A stretch of DNA of 64,000 nt. It comes from an uncultured Porphyromonas sp. (GTDB lineage Bacteria; Bacteroidota; Bacteroidia; Bacteroidales; Porphyromonadaceae). The first letter of the stretch is position 1, and every line of letters starts with the position of its first letter. Location: NCBI RefSeq assembly GCF_938039215.1, contig NZ_CALHVI010000032.1, positions 1-64,000 of the forward strand. Reading direction: 5' to 3'. A program made the position numbers and the translations under genes. Positions 15,801-24,252 of the stretch are shown piece after piece. The notes under the pieces were generated by a model. The model was given only the letters and a program-made list of their open reading frames with translations. It searched no databases and had not been told where the DNA came from.

Positions 15801-17833
15801 TGCCCTCTCATAACAGACGACTCAGCCTATCAGTAGCTCTCGCCCTCCTCGTGATGGGTGGGAGCTACCTCACTTCACGTGCCTCCTATCGTGGCTATAC
15901 GGCTACGTCGGTAGCCAGCCCTCAGACGCAGGTGAAGCCCACAACTAAGTCGGGTACGCGTATCATCCTTGATCATGCGGATCTGCTCAGCTACGATGCC
16001 TCCCTCCAGCCAGGAGTACAGCGGCTCAAGGGGAGCGTAGTCCTCAAGCACGGCAATGCTACGATGACTTGTGATAGCGCCTACCTTAATGAGGACGCAC
16101 AGGTCTTCGAAGCCTTCGGTGATGTGCACATGGTGCAGGGGGATACGGTGCACATGTATGCCCGCTATCTCTACTATGATGGGGTATCTAAGCTCGCCCG
16201 CCTCCGTCACAATGTCCATCTAGCGAACAAGACCACAGACCTCTATACCGATAGTCTTGACTACGATCGTATCGCTGATATTGCTTACTACTTCGAGGGG
16301 GGCTCGATCTCCGATGCACAGAATACGCTGACCTCGGACTATGGGCAGTTCCTCCCCGCTACCAACGACGCAGAGTTCCGCTACAATGTCAAGCTCGTCA
16401 ATGACAAGACGACGATGACCACGGAGCATCTCTTCTACAATACGCACACCCGCATCAGCAGCTACGAGGGCTCTACGCTCATCAAGTCCGACTCGGGTCA
16501 GATCGTCTCCCAGCGAGGCATCTATGACGTAGGACGAGATGTAGGCATCCTGCTGGATCGCTCGGAGGTATATTCAGGAGCTAGGACCCTCATCGGGGAT
16601 TCGATCTACTACGATGGCCCGAGTAAGTTCGGCGAAGCATTCGGTCGGATGCAGCTCTCTGATACGGTGCAGAAGGCGATCCTCTATGGAGACTACGGCT
16701 ACTTCGATGACAAGCGTAACTATGCCTTCGCTACCTCCCGAGCTCATGCAGAGGAGTATTCGCAGAAGGACACCCTCTATGTCACAGCAGACACCCTAGA
16801 GCTCATCAGCCTTCCGATCAAGGGACGTAGACCCCTAGATAGCCTCAGCACGGACTCTACGGCTAAGAGTAAGCCCGACACCATGCAGCGCTACCTCCGT
16901 GGCTACCGTCATGTACGTGTCTTCCGTCGGGATGCTCAGGCGGTAGCTGATTCCCTCAGCTATGTCTCGATGGACTCTACCCTATCCCTCTATGGCAAGC
17001 CCATCCTCTGGAGTGAGGAGCGGCAACTCTCGGGGGACACCACGCACTTCTACTTCAGGGGCAAGAAGCTCGACTATGTCGATGTCCTCGGGAGTGCGCT
17101 CACCATCGAGCATATCGACAGCGTGGACTTCTACAATCAGATGAGTGGCGACACCCTGCGTGCTTACCTACAAGACAGCACCGTCCGAGAGATCATCGTC
17201 CGAGGCAAGGTCGAATCTATCTATTACATGAAGGATGAAGGGACGAACGAGTACAATGGCCTCAATCGAATGACCAGCTCGACGATGCATGTCTACCTCG
17301 ACTCAGGGAAGGTCACCAAATCCATCTGGGTAGGGCCCGTGGAGGGGAAGGCTTATCCTCTAGCGATGGCATCCACCCCCGAGGTCAATCGCCTGAGTAA
17401 ATTCCTCTGGGCCTCTGACCAGCGCCCCATGCGCAAGGAGGACATCACTACGGTAGGCGATACGCTACCTCCGAGCCAGCAGCACTCCATCCCACTGTCC
17501 GACCTCAAGCGATTCAGTGGAGCTAAGGCGGCTCTAGCTGCCTACGAGCCCTTCGAGCGTAAGGCTCGAGAAGAAGCCCAACGTACGGACTCGCTGATCG
17601 AGACCTACAATGGGCTTGATGCCGAAGCGTATCGGAAGACTTACCGATGCGTCCTAAGACCTCTCCCCACCGATGGAGAGAACGATTCATCCAACCCTCT
17701 CATAGACACTTCATGGGTATACAGAGCTTTTTCAAGCAGAGAAGACCAAGACAGTTCGAGCACAAGCTCATTTACTGGGATCCCAAAAAGGAAGAAATCG
17801 CCAAGCGGGTCGAACGCATTAGGCGGGAAATGA
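15800..17833 (+). CDS. OstA-like protein (LptA/LptD N-terminal fold)
   Basis: Periplasmic or outer-membrane-linked protein of 677 residues with an N-terminal signal segment (LSVALALLVMGGSYL). It carries several repeated beta-jellyroll motifs of the OstA/LptA family (ATMTCDSAYLNEDAQVFEAFGDVHM is followed by similar blocks with 'YTDSLDY' and 'IGDSIYYDGPSK'), so it is likely to bind or carry lipid A-bearing molecules. It lacks a visible LptD-size barrel. The last 40 residues are Ser-rich and look poorly conserved; this part overlaps, in another frame, the next gene by 121 bp. A parvulin foldase precedes it. Confidence 0.82.
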   Translation: MPSHNRRLSLSVALALLVMGGSYLTSRASYRGYTATSVASPQTQVKPTTKSGTRIILDHADLLSYDASLQPGVQRLKGSVVLKHGNATMTCDSAYLNEDAQVFEAFGDVHMVQGDTVHMYARYLYYDGVSKLARLRHNVHLANKTTDLYTDSLDYDRIADIAYYFEGGSISDAQNTLTSDYGQFLPATNDAEFRYNVKLVNDKTTMTTEHLFYNTHTRISSYEGSTLIKSDSGQIVSQRGIYDVGRDVGILLDRSEVYSGARTLIGDSIYYDGPSKFGEAFGRMQLSDTVQKAILYGDYGYFDDKRNYAFATSRAHAEEYSQKDTLYVTADTLELISLPIKGRRPLDSLSTDSTAKSKPDTMQRYLRGYRHVRVFRRDAQAVADSLSYVSMDSTLSLYGKPILWSEERQLSGDTTHFYFRGKKLDYVDVLGSALTIEHIDSVDFYNQMSGDTLRAYLQDSTVREIIVRGKVESIYYMKDEGTNEYNGLNRMTSSTMHVYLDSGKVTKSIWVGPVEGKAYPLAMASTPEVNRLSKFLWASDQRPMRKEDITTVGDTLPPSQQHSIPLSDLKRFSGAKAALAAYEPFERKAREEAQRTDSLIETYNGLDAEAYRKTYRCVLRPLPTDGENDSSNPLIDTSWVYRAFSSREDQDSSSTSSFTGIPKRKKSPSGSNALGGK

Positions 17834-18084
17834 TCGAAGCGGGAGAGCTGGAGCAAGATCTAGATCAGGGAGCCTCCTCCGAAGGTGCTTCGGGGGCCTC
17901 TTCTACACCAGCCAACTATGATGCTACGGAGCAGGTACGAGGAGCCTTCATGCACTCGGCTCGCCACCTCAGTCGACAGCATCGACGGGGCATTACCTCG
18001 GCTGATCGCAGTCAGCGTATCATTCGTCTTATGCTCGCCCTCCTTATCCTTGGATTTGCCTTCTGGTACTACTTCATTAGATGA
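17713..18084 (+). CDS. Small conserved membrane protein between ostA and mutL
   Basis: A 123-residue protein starting at the ATG at 17713 (MGIQSFFKQRRPRQFEHKL). The first 45 residues are basic and helical and include the YWDPKKEEIAKRVERIRREM stretch, which I associate with a small Bacteroidota protein family; the last 20 residues form one membrane helix (LMLALLILGFAFWYYFIR). Its start lies 121 bp inside the OstA-like gene in another frame, and its TGA overlaps the mutL ATG. Function unknown. A frame beginning at 17647 is longer but its extra residues look like noise. Confidence 0.7.
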   Translation: MGIQSFFKQRRPRQFEHKLIYWDPKKEEIAKRVERIRREMIEAGELEQDLDQGASSEGASGASSTPANYDATEQVRGAFMHSARHLSRQHRRGITSADRSQRIIRLMLALLILGFAFWYYFIR

Positions 18085-20012
18085 GCGATATTATCCGTCT
18101 ACTCCCCGAGTCCATTGCCAATCAGATAGCAGCTGGAGAGGTCGTACCCGCCCCAGCCTATCTGGTCAAGGAGCTCGTGGAGAATTCGATCGATGCTGGT
18201 GCTTCGCAGATCCAAGTCGAGATCGTAGGCGCTGGGAGGCAGTCTGTGTCCGTGACCGATGACGGCAAGGGGATGTCCCCGACGGATGCCCGCATGGCTT
18301 TCGAGCGTCATGCGACCTCCAAGCTCCAGACCATCGATGATCTACAGCGTCTGACGACGATGGGCTTCCGTGGTGAGGCTCTGGCGGCGATCGCCTCTGT
18401 CTGTCAGGTGGAGCTACATACACGCATCGCTAGCCTTGATGTGGGGACAGAGCTCATCATCGAGGGGACGAGGGTCAAGTCGCAGTCGCCCGTGGCTTGT
18501 GCCGTAGGGACGACCCTCAAGGCGAAGAATATCTTCTACAACACCCCAGGTAGACGCAAGCACCTAGAGGCAAGGAAGGAAGCAACGGAACTGATGGAGA
18601 TCTGGCGAGAGTTCGCCAAGGTTGCCCTAGCCAATCCGCAGATCGCCTTCTCGCTCCGTGGTGCAGGGAAGTACGACAAGACGCTCCCCGCCAGTTCGCT
18701 CAAGGAGCGTATCATCGGCATCGGGGGGCAGAAACTCTCCAAGGCGCTCATCCCCGTGAGCTATGAGAGTGCCTTCTGCACGATACGAGGCTTCATCGGC
18801 ACCCCCTCCTCAGCACTGAAGAGCGGAGCACAGCAGTACTTCTTCGTCAATGATCGCTTCATCCGTCATCCCTATTTCCACAAGGCGATCAGCCTAGCCT
18901 ACGAGAACTTCATTCCCGCAGGTACACAGCCCCACTACTTCCTCTTCTTCACCATCCCAGCGGAGAATATCGATGTCAATATCCATCCACAGAAGACTGA
19001 TGTTCGCTTCATCGATGAGAATACGATCTTCCAAGTGATCCTCAGTCTGGTGCGTGATGCTTTTAGTTCGCATGCCCTAGCCCCGATCATTGACTTCGAT
19101 GATGCTTCGCAGGTAGAGATCCCCGCCTATGCTGGGCGCAAGGACACGGTGCTTGATCTGGACGAACAGCTTGCCTCTCGCAGTCTTTTGGGGAGTGCTT
19201 CTCTCGAGGGGGGAGGCACAGCAGGATCTACCCCTTCCTTTGGAGGCGGAAGACTCGGGGTGCGCCTCTCCTCCTCGGGCCGAAGCTATCTGCCGAAGGA
19301 GCCCGAGATGAACTGGGATGATCTCGGGGAGCACTTCGATAGCATGACCTTCGACAAGGAGGATCAGCGCCTCTTCGAAGAGGAACCACAAGAGCAGCCC
19401 AGCAAGGGTATCCGTCTCTCTCAAGCGGGCACCCTCAGGGCTCGACCAGCATCGCCTAGCTCCCTCCTGCTCTATCAGAGTCGCTACATCGTCACGACTC
19501 TGGGGGAGGCCCTTGCCTTCGTCGATCTAGCTCGTGCGGTACTGCGTATCACCTACGAGCAGTATCGAGCAGACATGACGGCGCATAGCTACCGAGTAGA
19601 GCAGCCCCTCTTCCCCGAGGTGCTGGAGTTCGCCCCACAGGAGCTTCCCACGGCGATACAGCTCATGGAAGAGCTCAGTCAAGTGGGCTTTGACTTTGGT
19701 GATCTTGGGGATGGACACTATTCGATCGTCGAAGCTCCGTCGTTCATCGCCAAGGATGCCGCTGGGTTCGTCCGACTCATCGTAGCGGACAGCATCGATA
19801 CGCACCGAGAGGGCACGGAGTATGTCCACATGTTCCTCGCTGAGGTCGCAGCCGAATCGGAGGCGCTCCAGCGAGTCTTCCCGAAGAATGACGAAGGGCT
19901 CACCGAGCTCATGGATCAGCTTTTCGCCAGCAGTGATCCCTACTTCACGCCTTCTGGCAAAGCGATCATCACGCTACTAACTGAGCCGATGGTCGCCAAC
20001 TTCTTCAACTAG
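18081..20012 (+). CDS. mutL: DNA mismatch repair protein MutL
   Basis: GHKL ATPase that couples mismatch recognition to strand removal. The N-terminal ATPase is intact: LVKELVENSIDAGAS, DDGKGM, RHATSKL, TMGFRGEALAAIASV. After a variable linker (about residues 340-460) the C-terminal dimerisation domain starts near LLLYQSRYIV. Where nicking MutL proteins have DQHAxxERxxxE, this one reads FVDLARAVLRITYE, and near the end TPSGKAI replaces the CPHGRP-type motif, so the endonuclease site appears absent. 643 residues, normal length. It overlaps the preceding small gene by 4 nt (ATGA), and a terminator follows. Confidence 0.94.
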   Translation: MSDIIRLLPESIANQIAAGEVVPAPAYLVKELVENSIDAGASQIQVEIVGAGRQSVSVTDDGKGMSPTDARMAFERHATSKLQTIDDLQRLTTMGFRGEALAAIASVCQVELHTRIASLDVGTELIIEGTRVKSQSPVACAVGTTLKAKNIFYNTPGRRKHLEARKEATELMEIWREFAKVALANPQIAFSLRGAGKYDKTLPASSLKERIIGIGGQKLSKALIPVSYESAFCTIRGFIGTPSSALKSGAQQYFFVNDRFIRHPYFHKAISLAYENFIPAGTQPHYFLFFTIPAENIDVNIHPQKTDVRFIDENTIFQVILSLVRDAFSSHALAPIIDFDDASQVEIPAYAGRKDTVLDLDEQLASRSLLGSASLEGGGTAGSTPSFGGGRLGVRLSSSGRSYLPKEPEMNWDDLGEHFDSMTFDKEDQRLFEEEPQEQPSKGIRLSQAGTLRARPASPSSLLLYQSRYIVTTLGEALAFVDLARAVLRITYEQYRADMTAHSYRVEQPLFPEVLEFAPQELPTAIQLMEELSQVGFDFGDLGDGHYSIVEAPSFIAKDAAGFVRLIVADSIDTHREGTEYVHMFLAEVAAESEALQRVFPKNDEGLTELMDQLFASSDPYFTPSGKAIITLLTEPMVANFFN

Positions 20013-20018
20013 CCTACG

Positions 20019-20058
20019 AGCCCCCACTTGGATCATCTCCTTGCGGGGGCTTTCTTTT
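20019..20058 (+). terminator. Intrinsic terminator after mutL
   Basis: AGCCCCC (20019-20025) pairs with GGGGGCT (20045-20051), followed by TTCTTTT. Confidence 0.8.
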
Positions 20059-20136
20059 CAGCTTAGAGTCTAGATCCTTCTCCCAGAGCGAGCATCACCC
20101 GCCCTCGGTAGAGGGAATGATGGAGCTCTACTCTAC

Positions 20137-20220
20137 CCCATTCATGGGGTCCCTTACCGACCCATTCATGGGTCACCCGAGCGACCCATGAATGGCTTAC
20201 TTGTGGGGACTATGAATGGA
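20137..20220. repeat. Palindromic repeat array 3, 24-bp period
   Basis: Cores CCCATTCATGGG at 20137 and 20161, CCCATGAATGGC at 20185 and a worn ACTATGAATGGA at 20209, exactly 24 bp apart. Units 2 and 3 are inverted copies: CCATTCATGGGTC (20162-20174) pairs perfectly with GACCCATGAATGG (20183-20195) over an 8-nt loop. It lies 84 bp before the tkt promoter box. Confidence 0.88.
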
Positions 20221-20303
20221 GGATATTCTCCCGAGCTTAGGGGGAGCAAGAGCGGAATAGTCCGCCTACAAAGGGGCAGATATCTGAGCCCCCTAAAATG
20301 TTG

Positions 20304-20311
20304 TATCTTTG
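20304..20311 (+). promoter_or_regulatory. Promoter -7 box for tkt-rpiB
   Basis: TATCTTTG, giving an expected leader of about 60 nt before the tkt ATG. Confidence 0.7.
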
Positions 20312-20376
20312 AGTTGCCTTAGGCATACGACGACGTTGTCCAAGCTGAACGGCAAGCAACAAATCACATCATCTAC

Positions 20377-22413
20377 ATGAACAACAATCAACTGATGACC
20401 CAGGCTGCGAACAACATTCGTATCCTTGCAGCCAGCATGGTCGAGCGAGCTAAGAGTGGCCACCCTGGTGGGGCTATGGGCGGAGCGGACTTTGTCAATG
20501 TCCTCTTCTCTGAGTTCCTCATCTTCGATCCAGATGCACCCACTTGGTCTGGACGTGACCGCTTCTTCATGGACCCGGGGCACATGTCTCCGATGCTCTA
20601 TGCCCAGCTCTCCCTCCTGGGGAAGTACACGATGGACGAACTCAAGCAGTTCCGTCAGTGGGGAAGTCCTACTCCTGGACACCCTGAGGTCGATGTACTG
20701 CGTGGCGTAGAGAATACCTCTGGACCTCTGGGGCAAGGGCATACCTTCGCCGTCGGAGCGGCCATCGCTGCTAAGTTCCTCCAGCATCGCCTAGGCTGGG
20801 TCATGAGCCAGACGATCTATGCCTATATCTCCGATGGTGGTATCCAGGAGGAGATCTCTCAGGGGGCAGGTCGTATCGCAGGGCATCTGGGGCTGGACAA
20901 CCTCATCATGTACTATGATGCCAATAATGTCCAGCTCTCTACGACCGTCGAAGAGGTCGATAGCGAAGATGTAGCTGCTAAGTACAAGGCTTGGGGCTGG
21001 CACGTCATCGAGATCGATGGTTGCTGCCCCGATCAGATCCGCACAGCGCTCAAGGAAGCTAAGGCTACCGTCGGCAAGCCTACCCTGATCATCGGGAAGA
21101 CGGTCATGGGGCGTGGTGCTGTCGGGCCCAATGGTGAGAACTACGAGAATCGTGTCAATACCCATGGTCAGCCCCTCTCGGCTGCTGGCGCATGCTTCGA
21201 AGGGACGGTGAAGAACCTCGGTGGTGATCCCAGCGAGCCCTTCCAGATCTTCCCCGAGGTACAGGCGCTCTATGATGCTCGTCTGAATGCCCTCCGTGAG
21301 CTGGCTGCTGCCCGCAAGAAGGAAGAACAGACTTGGCGTGAAGACAACCCCGATCGAGCTAAGAAGCTTGACGAATGGTTCTCTGATAATGCTCCTTCGG
21401 TAGACTGGAGTCAGGTCGAGCAGAAGCCTAACCAAGCTACCCGAGCTGCCTCTGCTACGGTGCTTAGCACCCTAGCGACTCAGGTCGAGAACATGATCGT
21501 AGCCTCCGCTGACCTCTCCAACTCCGATAAGACCGATGGCTTCCTCAAGAAGACCCGAGCTCTGAGCCGTGGGGACTTCGGAGGTGCCTTCCTCCAGCCC
21601 GGGGTAGCTGAGCTGACGATGGCTTGCCTCTGTATCGGTATGGCCCTGCATGGTGGGGTCGTAGCTGCCTGCGGTACGTTCTTCGTCTTCTCTGACTACA
21701 TGAAGCCAGCAGTACGCATGGCCGCCCTCATGGAGCTCCCCGTGAAGTTCATCTGGTCACACGATGCCTTCCGTGTCGGTGAGGATGGACCTACCCATGA
21801 GCCCGTAGAGCAGGAAGCACAGATTCGCCTGATGGAGAAGCTCCAGAATCATCACGGCCGAGACAGCGTGCTTGTCCTCCGCCCCTCCGATGTAGAGGAG
21901 ACTACGGTGGCTTGGCGCATGGCTATGGAGAATATCCATACACCTACCGCTCTCATCCTCTCCCGTCAGAATATCAATGACCTACCCGCTCCCTCTGGAG
22001 AGAGCCGACGCACAGCTGCCGAGGCAGCTACACGTGGGGGCTATATCGTCCTTCGTGATGAGAAGCCCGAGGTCGTACTCATCGCCAACGGTAGCGAAGT
22101 CTCTACGCTCGTCGAAGGTGCTGAGCTTCTACATAAGGAGGGTATCCAGCTACAGATCGTAGCTGTCCCCAGCGAAGGGCTCTTCCGTCGTCAGAACAAG
22201 GAGTATCAGCAGGAAGTCCTTCCCGAGGGTATTGTCCGCTTTGGTCTCACGGCAGGTCTCCCCGTCAATCTGCTAGGACTGGTCGGCGACCATGGCTCGA
22301 TCTGGGGGCTGAACTCCTTCGGCTTCTCCGCCCCCTACAAGGTGCTGGATGAGAAGCTAGGCTTCACTCCAGAGCATGTCTACCACGAGGTCAAGAAGCT
22401 CCTCGGTAAGTAA
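20377..22413 (+). CDS. tkt: Transketolase
   Basis: Thiamine-diphosphate enzyme that moves two-carbon units between sugar phosphates in the non-oxidative pentose phosphate pathway. The 678 residues have the full family length. Motifs: SGHPGGAMGGADF, GHMSPMLYAQ, GPLGQG, then the metal/TPP site read as ISDGGIQEEISQG (SDG in place of the usual GDG) with YYDANN, and the pyrimidine-domain stretch FSDYMKPAVRMAAL with GEDGPTHEPVEQ. It is followed 29 nt later by rpiB, the isomerase that supplies one of its substrates. Confidence 0.96.
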   Translation: MNNNQLMTQAANNIRILAASMVERAKSGHPGGAMGGADFVNVLFSEFLIFDPDAPTWSGRDRFFMDPGHMSPMLYAQLSLLGKYTMDELKQFRQWGSPTPGHPEVDVLRGVENTSGPLGQGHTFAVGAAIAAKFLQHRLGWVMSQTIYAYISDGGIQEEISQGAGRIAGHLGLDNLIMYYDANNVQLSTTVEEVDSEDVAAKYKAWGWHVIEIDGCCPDQIRTALKEAKATVGKPTLIIGKTVMGRGAVGPNGENYENRVNTHGQPLSAAGACFEGTVKNLGGDPSEPFQIFPEVQALYDARLNALRELAAARKKEEQTWREDNPDRAKKLDEWFSDNAPSVDWSQVEQKPNQATRAASATVLSTLATQVENMIVASADLSNSDKTDGFLKKTRALSRGDFGGAFLQPGVAELTMACLCIGMALHGGVVAACGTFFVFSDYMKPAVRMAALMELPVKFIWSHDAFRVGEDGPTHEPVEQEAQIRLMEKLQNHHGRDSVLVLRPSDVEETTVAWRMAMENIHTPTALILSRQNINDLPAPSGESRRTAAEAATRGGYIVLRDEKPEVVLIANGSEVSTLVEGAELLHKEGIQLQIVAVPSEGLFRRQNKEYQQEVLPEGIVRFGLTAGLPVNLLGLVGDHGSIWGLNSFGFSAPYKVLDEKLGFTPEHVYHEVKKLLGK

Positions 22414-22442
22414 TCCCTCCGTCCTCTACATCACTAGATGAT

Positions 22443-22880
22443 ATGAATCAGATAGGCATTTGCTCCGACCACGCTGGCTACGAGGTCAAGGAGCTCGTGA
22501 AAGCTCAGCTTACGGCTCGTGGACTGTCGGTCAAGGACTTCGGTTGTCCCTCCAGCGAGCGATGTGATTACCCCGACTTCGCCCACCCTATGGGTCGGGC
22601 GATCCAGCAGGGAGAGCTCTCCCGAGGGATCTCCGTCTGTGGCTCAGGCAATGGGATCTCCATGGTCATGAACAAGTACCCTCGGGTACGTGCCGCCCTC
22701 TGCTGGGATGTCGAGCTGGCTAAGCTCGCCCGTGAGCACAACGATGCCAATGTACTCTCTCTCCCTGCTCGCTTCATCACGGAGAAGCAGGTCGAGGAGA
22801 TCGTCTCTGCCTTCCTCGATACAGCCTTCGAGGGAGGACGGCATCAGCCACGTGTCGATAAGATCCCTATTCACGAATAG
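22443..22880 (+). CDS. rpiB: Ribose-5-phosphate isomerase B
   Basis: Interconverts ribose 5-phosphate and ribulose 5-phosphate. The 145 residues match RpiB, not RpiA. Visible: SDHAGYEVKELVK at the start, DYPDFAHPM, the catalytic-cysteine loop VCGSGNGISMVMNK, and RAALCWDVELAKLAREHNDANVLSL. It lies downstream of tkt in the same transcript, an obvious functional pair. Confidence 0.95.
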   Translation: MNQIGICSDHAGYEVKELVKAQLTARGLSVKDFGCPSSERCDYPDFAHPMGRAIQQGELSRGISVCGSGNGISMVMNKYPRVRAALCWDVELAKLAREHNDANVLSLPARFITEKQVEEIVSAFLDTAFEGGRHQPRVDKIPIHE

Positions 22881-22903
22881 GACGAGCTCATTCTCGCTAT
22901 ATG

Positions 22904-22977
22904 CCCCTCGCTAAGTGACATCGAGGGGTGACTGCATCAGGCTAGCCCTTGGGCTCCATACAGGTCCAAGGGCTAGC
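22904..22977 (+). terminator. Double hairpin after rpiB
   Basis: A 7-bp stem (CCCCTCG 22904-22910 with CGAGGGG 22922-22928) and a perfect 12-bp stem (GCTAGCCCTTGG 22941-22952 with CCAAGGGCTAGC 22966-22977). There is no good T-run, so termination by this element is only likely. Confidence 0.55.
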
Positions 22978-23058
22978 TATACCCTTCTGGCTGAGACCGC
23001 ATCTCAGTCGATGCTCTACACTCAGGGATGAGTCACTCGTCCCTTAGCTCATCATCCA

Positions 23059-24252
23059 ATGAAACAGTTCCTCGCCCGCCCGCTCACCTTCGACCGCATG
23101 TCTAGAGCTCTTCTCCTAGCTGTGCTGGTCATCCTCATCTTCTGGGCTCTTCAGGCGATATGGAGTATCATCCTGCCCTTCCTGCTGGCAGGTATCTTCG
23201 CCTATGTGGTGATGCCTTTGGTGCGCTTCTTCCAGTACACACTGCGCTTGCGCTCCCGAGGGCTCTCTGTCCTGCTTACCCTCCTGCTGCTCGGAGCTAT
23301 CGTCGCCCTCGGAGTCATCTTCGTCGTCCCTTCGGTCAAGGCTGAGGTCGAGAAGACTCTTCAAGTCATCTCAGGCTACAATGGCGGGCAGGATCTACTG
23401 ACGATGCTCCTGCCGAAGAATGTCCGTAACTACCTAAGTGGTGGCATCAACTGGGCTAACTTCTCACAGCACCTCTCCTTCGAGAATATCCTAGAGAATA
23501 CCAAGCTCCTGCTGGATCAGCTCGGAGGGATCATCAATGGCACACTCTCCGTCTTCTCTTGGGGCTTTGTCTTCCTCATTGGGATCATCTACTTCATCTT
23601 CATCCTCCTAGACTTTGAGAACCTAGGACGGGGCTTCATAGGTCTCTTCCCCAAGAGATCTCGCCCCACGGTGCATGCGATCTTCTCCGATCTAGATCGC
23701 TACATGAACAACTACTTCCGTGGCCAAGCCTTCGTAGCCCTCAGTGTCGGGCTCCTGCTCTCTGTGGGCTTCAATATCATCGGACTACCGATGGCCACGG
23801 CTATGGGGATCCTTATCGGTATCTTGAACTTCATCCCCTACATGCAGGCTCTTGGTATCATCCCTCTGGGGCTCGCCTGCCTGCTGATGGCAGCTCAGAC
23901 CGGTGAGAATGCTTTCATCTGTCTCCTGCTTGGCTATGGAGTGCTGATGATCGTGCAGGTGATCCAGGATATGATCCTCGTCCCCCGTATCATGGGACAG
24001 ACGATGGGGATGCGCCCCTCGCTGATCCTCCTTGTCCTATCTATATGGGGCTATCTCTTGGGCTTCTTCGGGATGCTCATCGCTCTACCTGCTACGATGT
24101 TCATCTACTCACTCTATATGCGCTATGTCCTGCAGGATGAAGACTACATCGAGCGACGTAAGCGAGATGAGGAGAAGCGCAATGCGAAGAAGAAGCGTAG
24201 GAGCAAGGCCCTTGCTACCGAAGCAGTATCCACCCCAGAGACCAACGAATAG
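23059..24252 (+). CDS. AI-2E family transporter
   Basis: Inner-membrane permease of 397 residues with about eight hydrophobic segments and the typical arrangement of the family: two N-terminal helices, a soluble stretch (residues 95-150), then the LGLPMA-like GLPMATAMGILIGILNFIPY motif and VIQDMILVPRIMGQTMGM. Members are linked to export of small molecules or to sodium/proton exchange; the substrate here is unknown, and the name should not be taken as proof of autoinducer transport. A basic KRDEEKRNAKKKRRSK tail ends the protein. The ABC-permease gene starts directly after its stop. Confidence 0.85.
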   Translation: MKQFLARPLTFDRMSRALLLAVLVILIFWALQAIWSIILPFLLAGIFAYVVMPLVRFFQYTLRLRSRGLSVLLTLLLLGAIVALGVIFVVPSVKAEVEKTLQVISGYNGGQDLLTMLLPKNVRNYLSGGINWANFSQHLSFENILENTKLLLDQLGGIINGTLSVFSWGFVFLIGIIYFIFILLDFENLGRGFIGLFPKRSRPTVHAIFSDLDRYMNNYFRGQAFVALSVGLLLSVGFNIIGLPMATAMGILIGILNFIPYMQALGIIPLGLACLLMAAQTGENAFICLLLGYGVLMIVQVIQDMILVPRIMGQTMGMRPSLILLVLSIWGYLLGFFGMLIALPATMFIYSLYMRYVLQDEDYIERRKRDEEKRNAKKKRRSKALATEAVSTPETNE

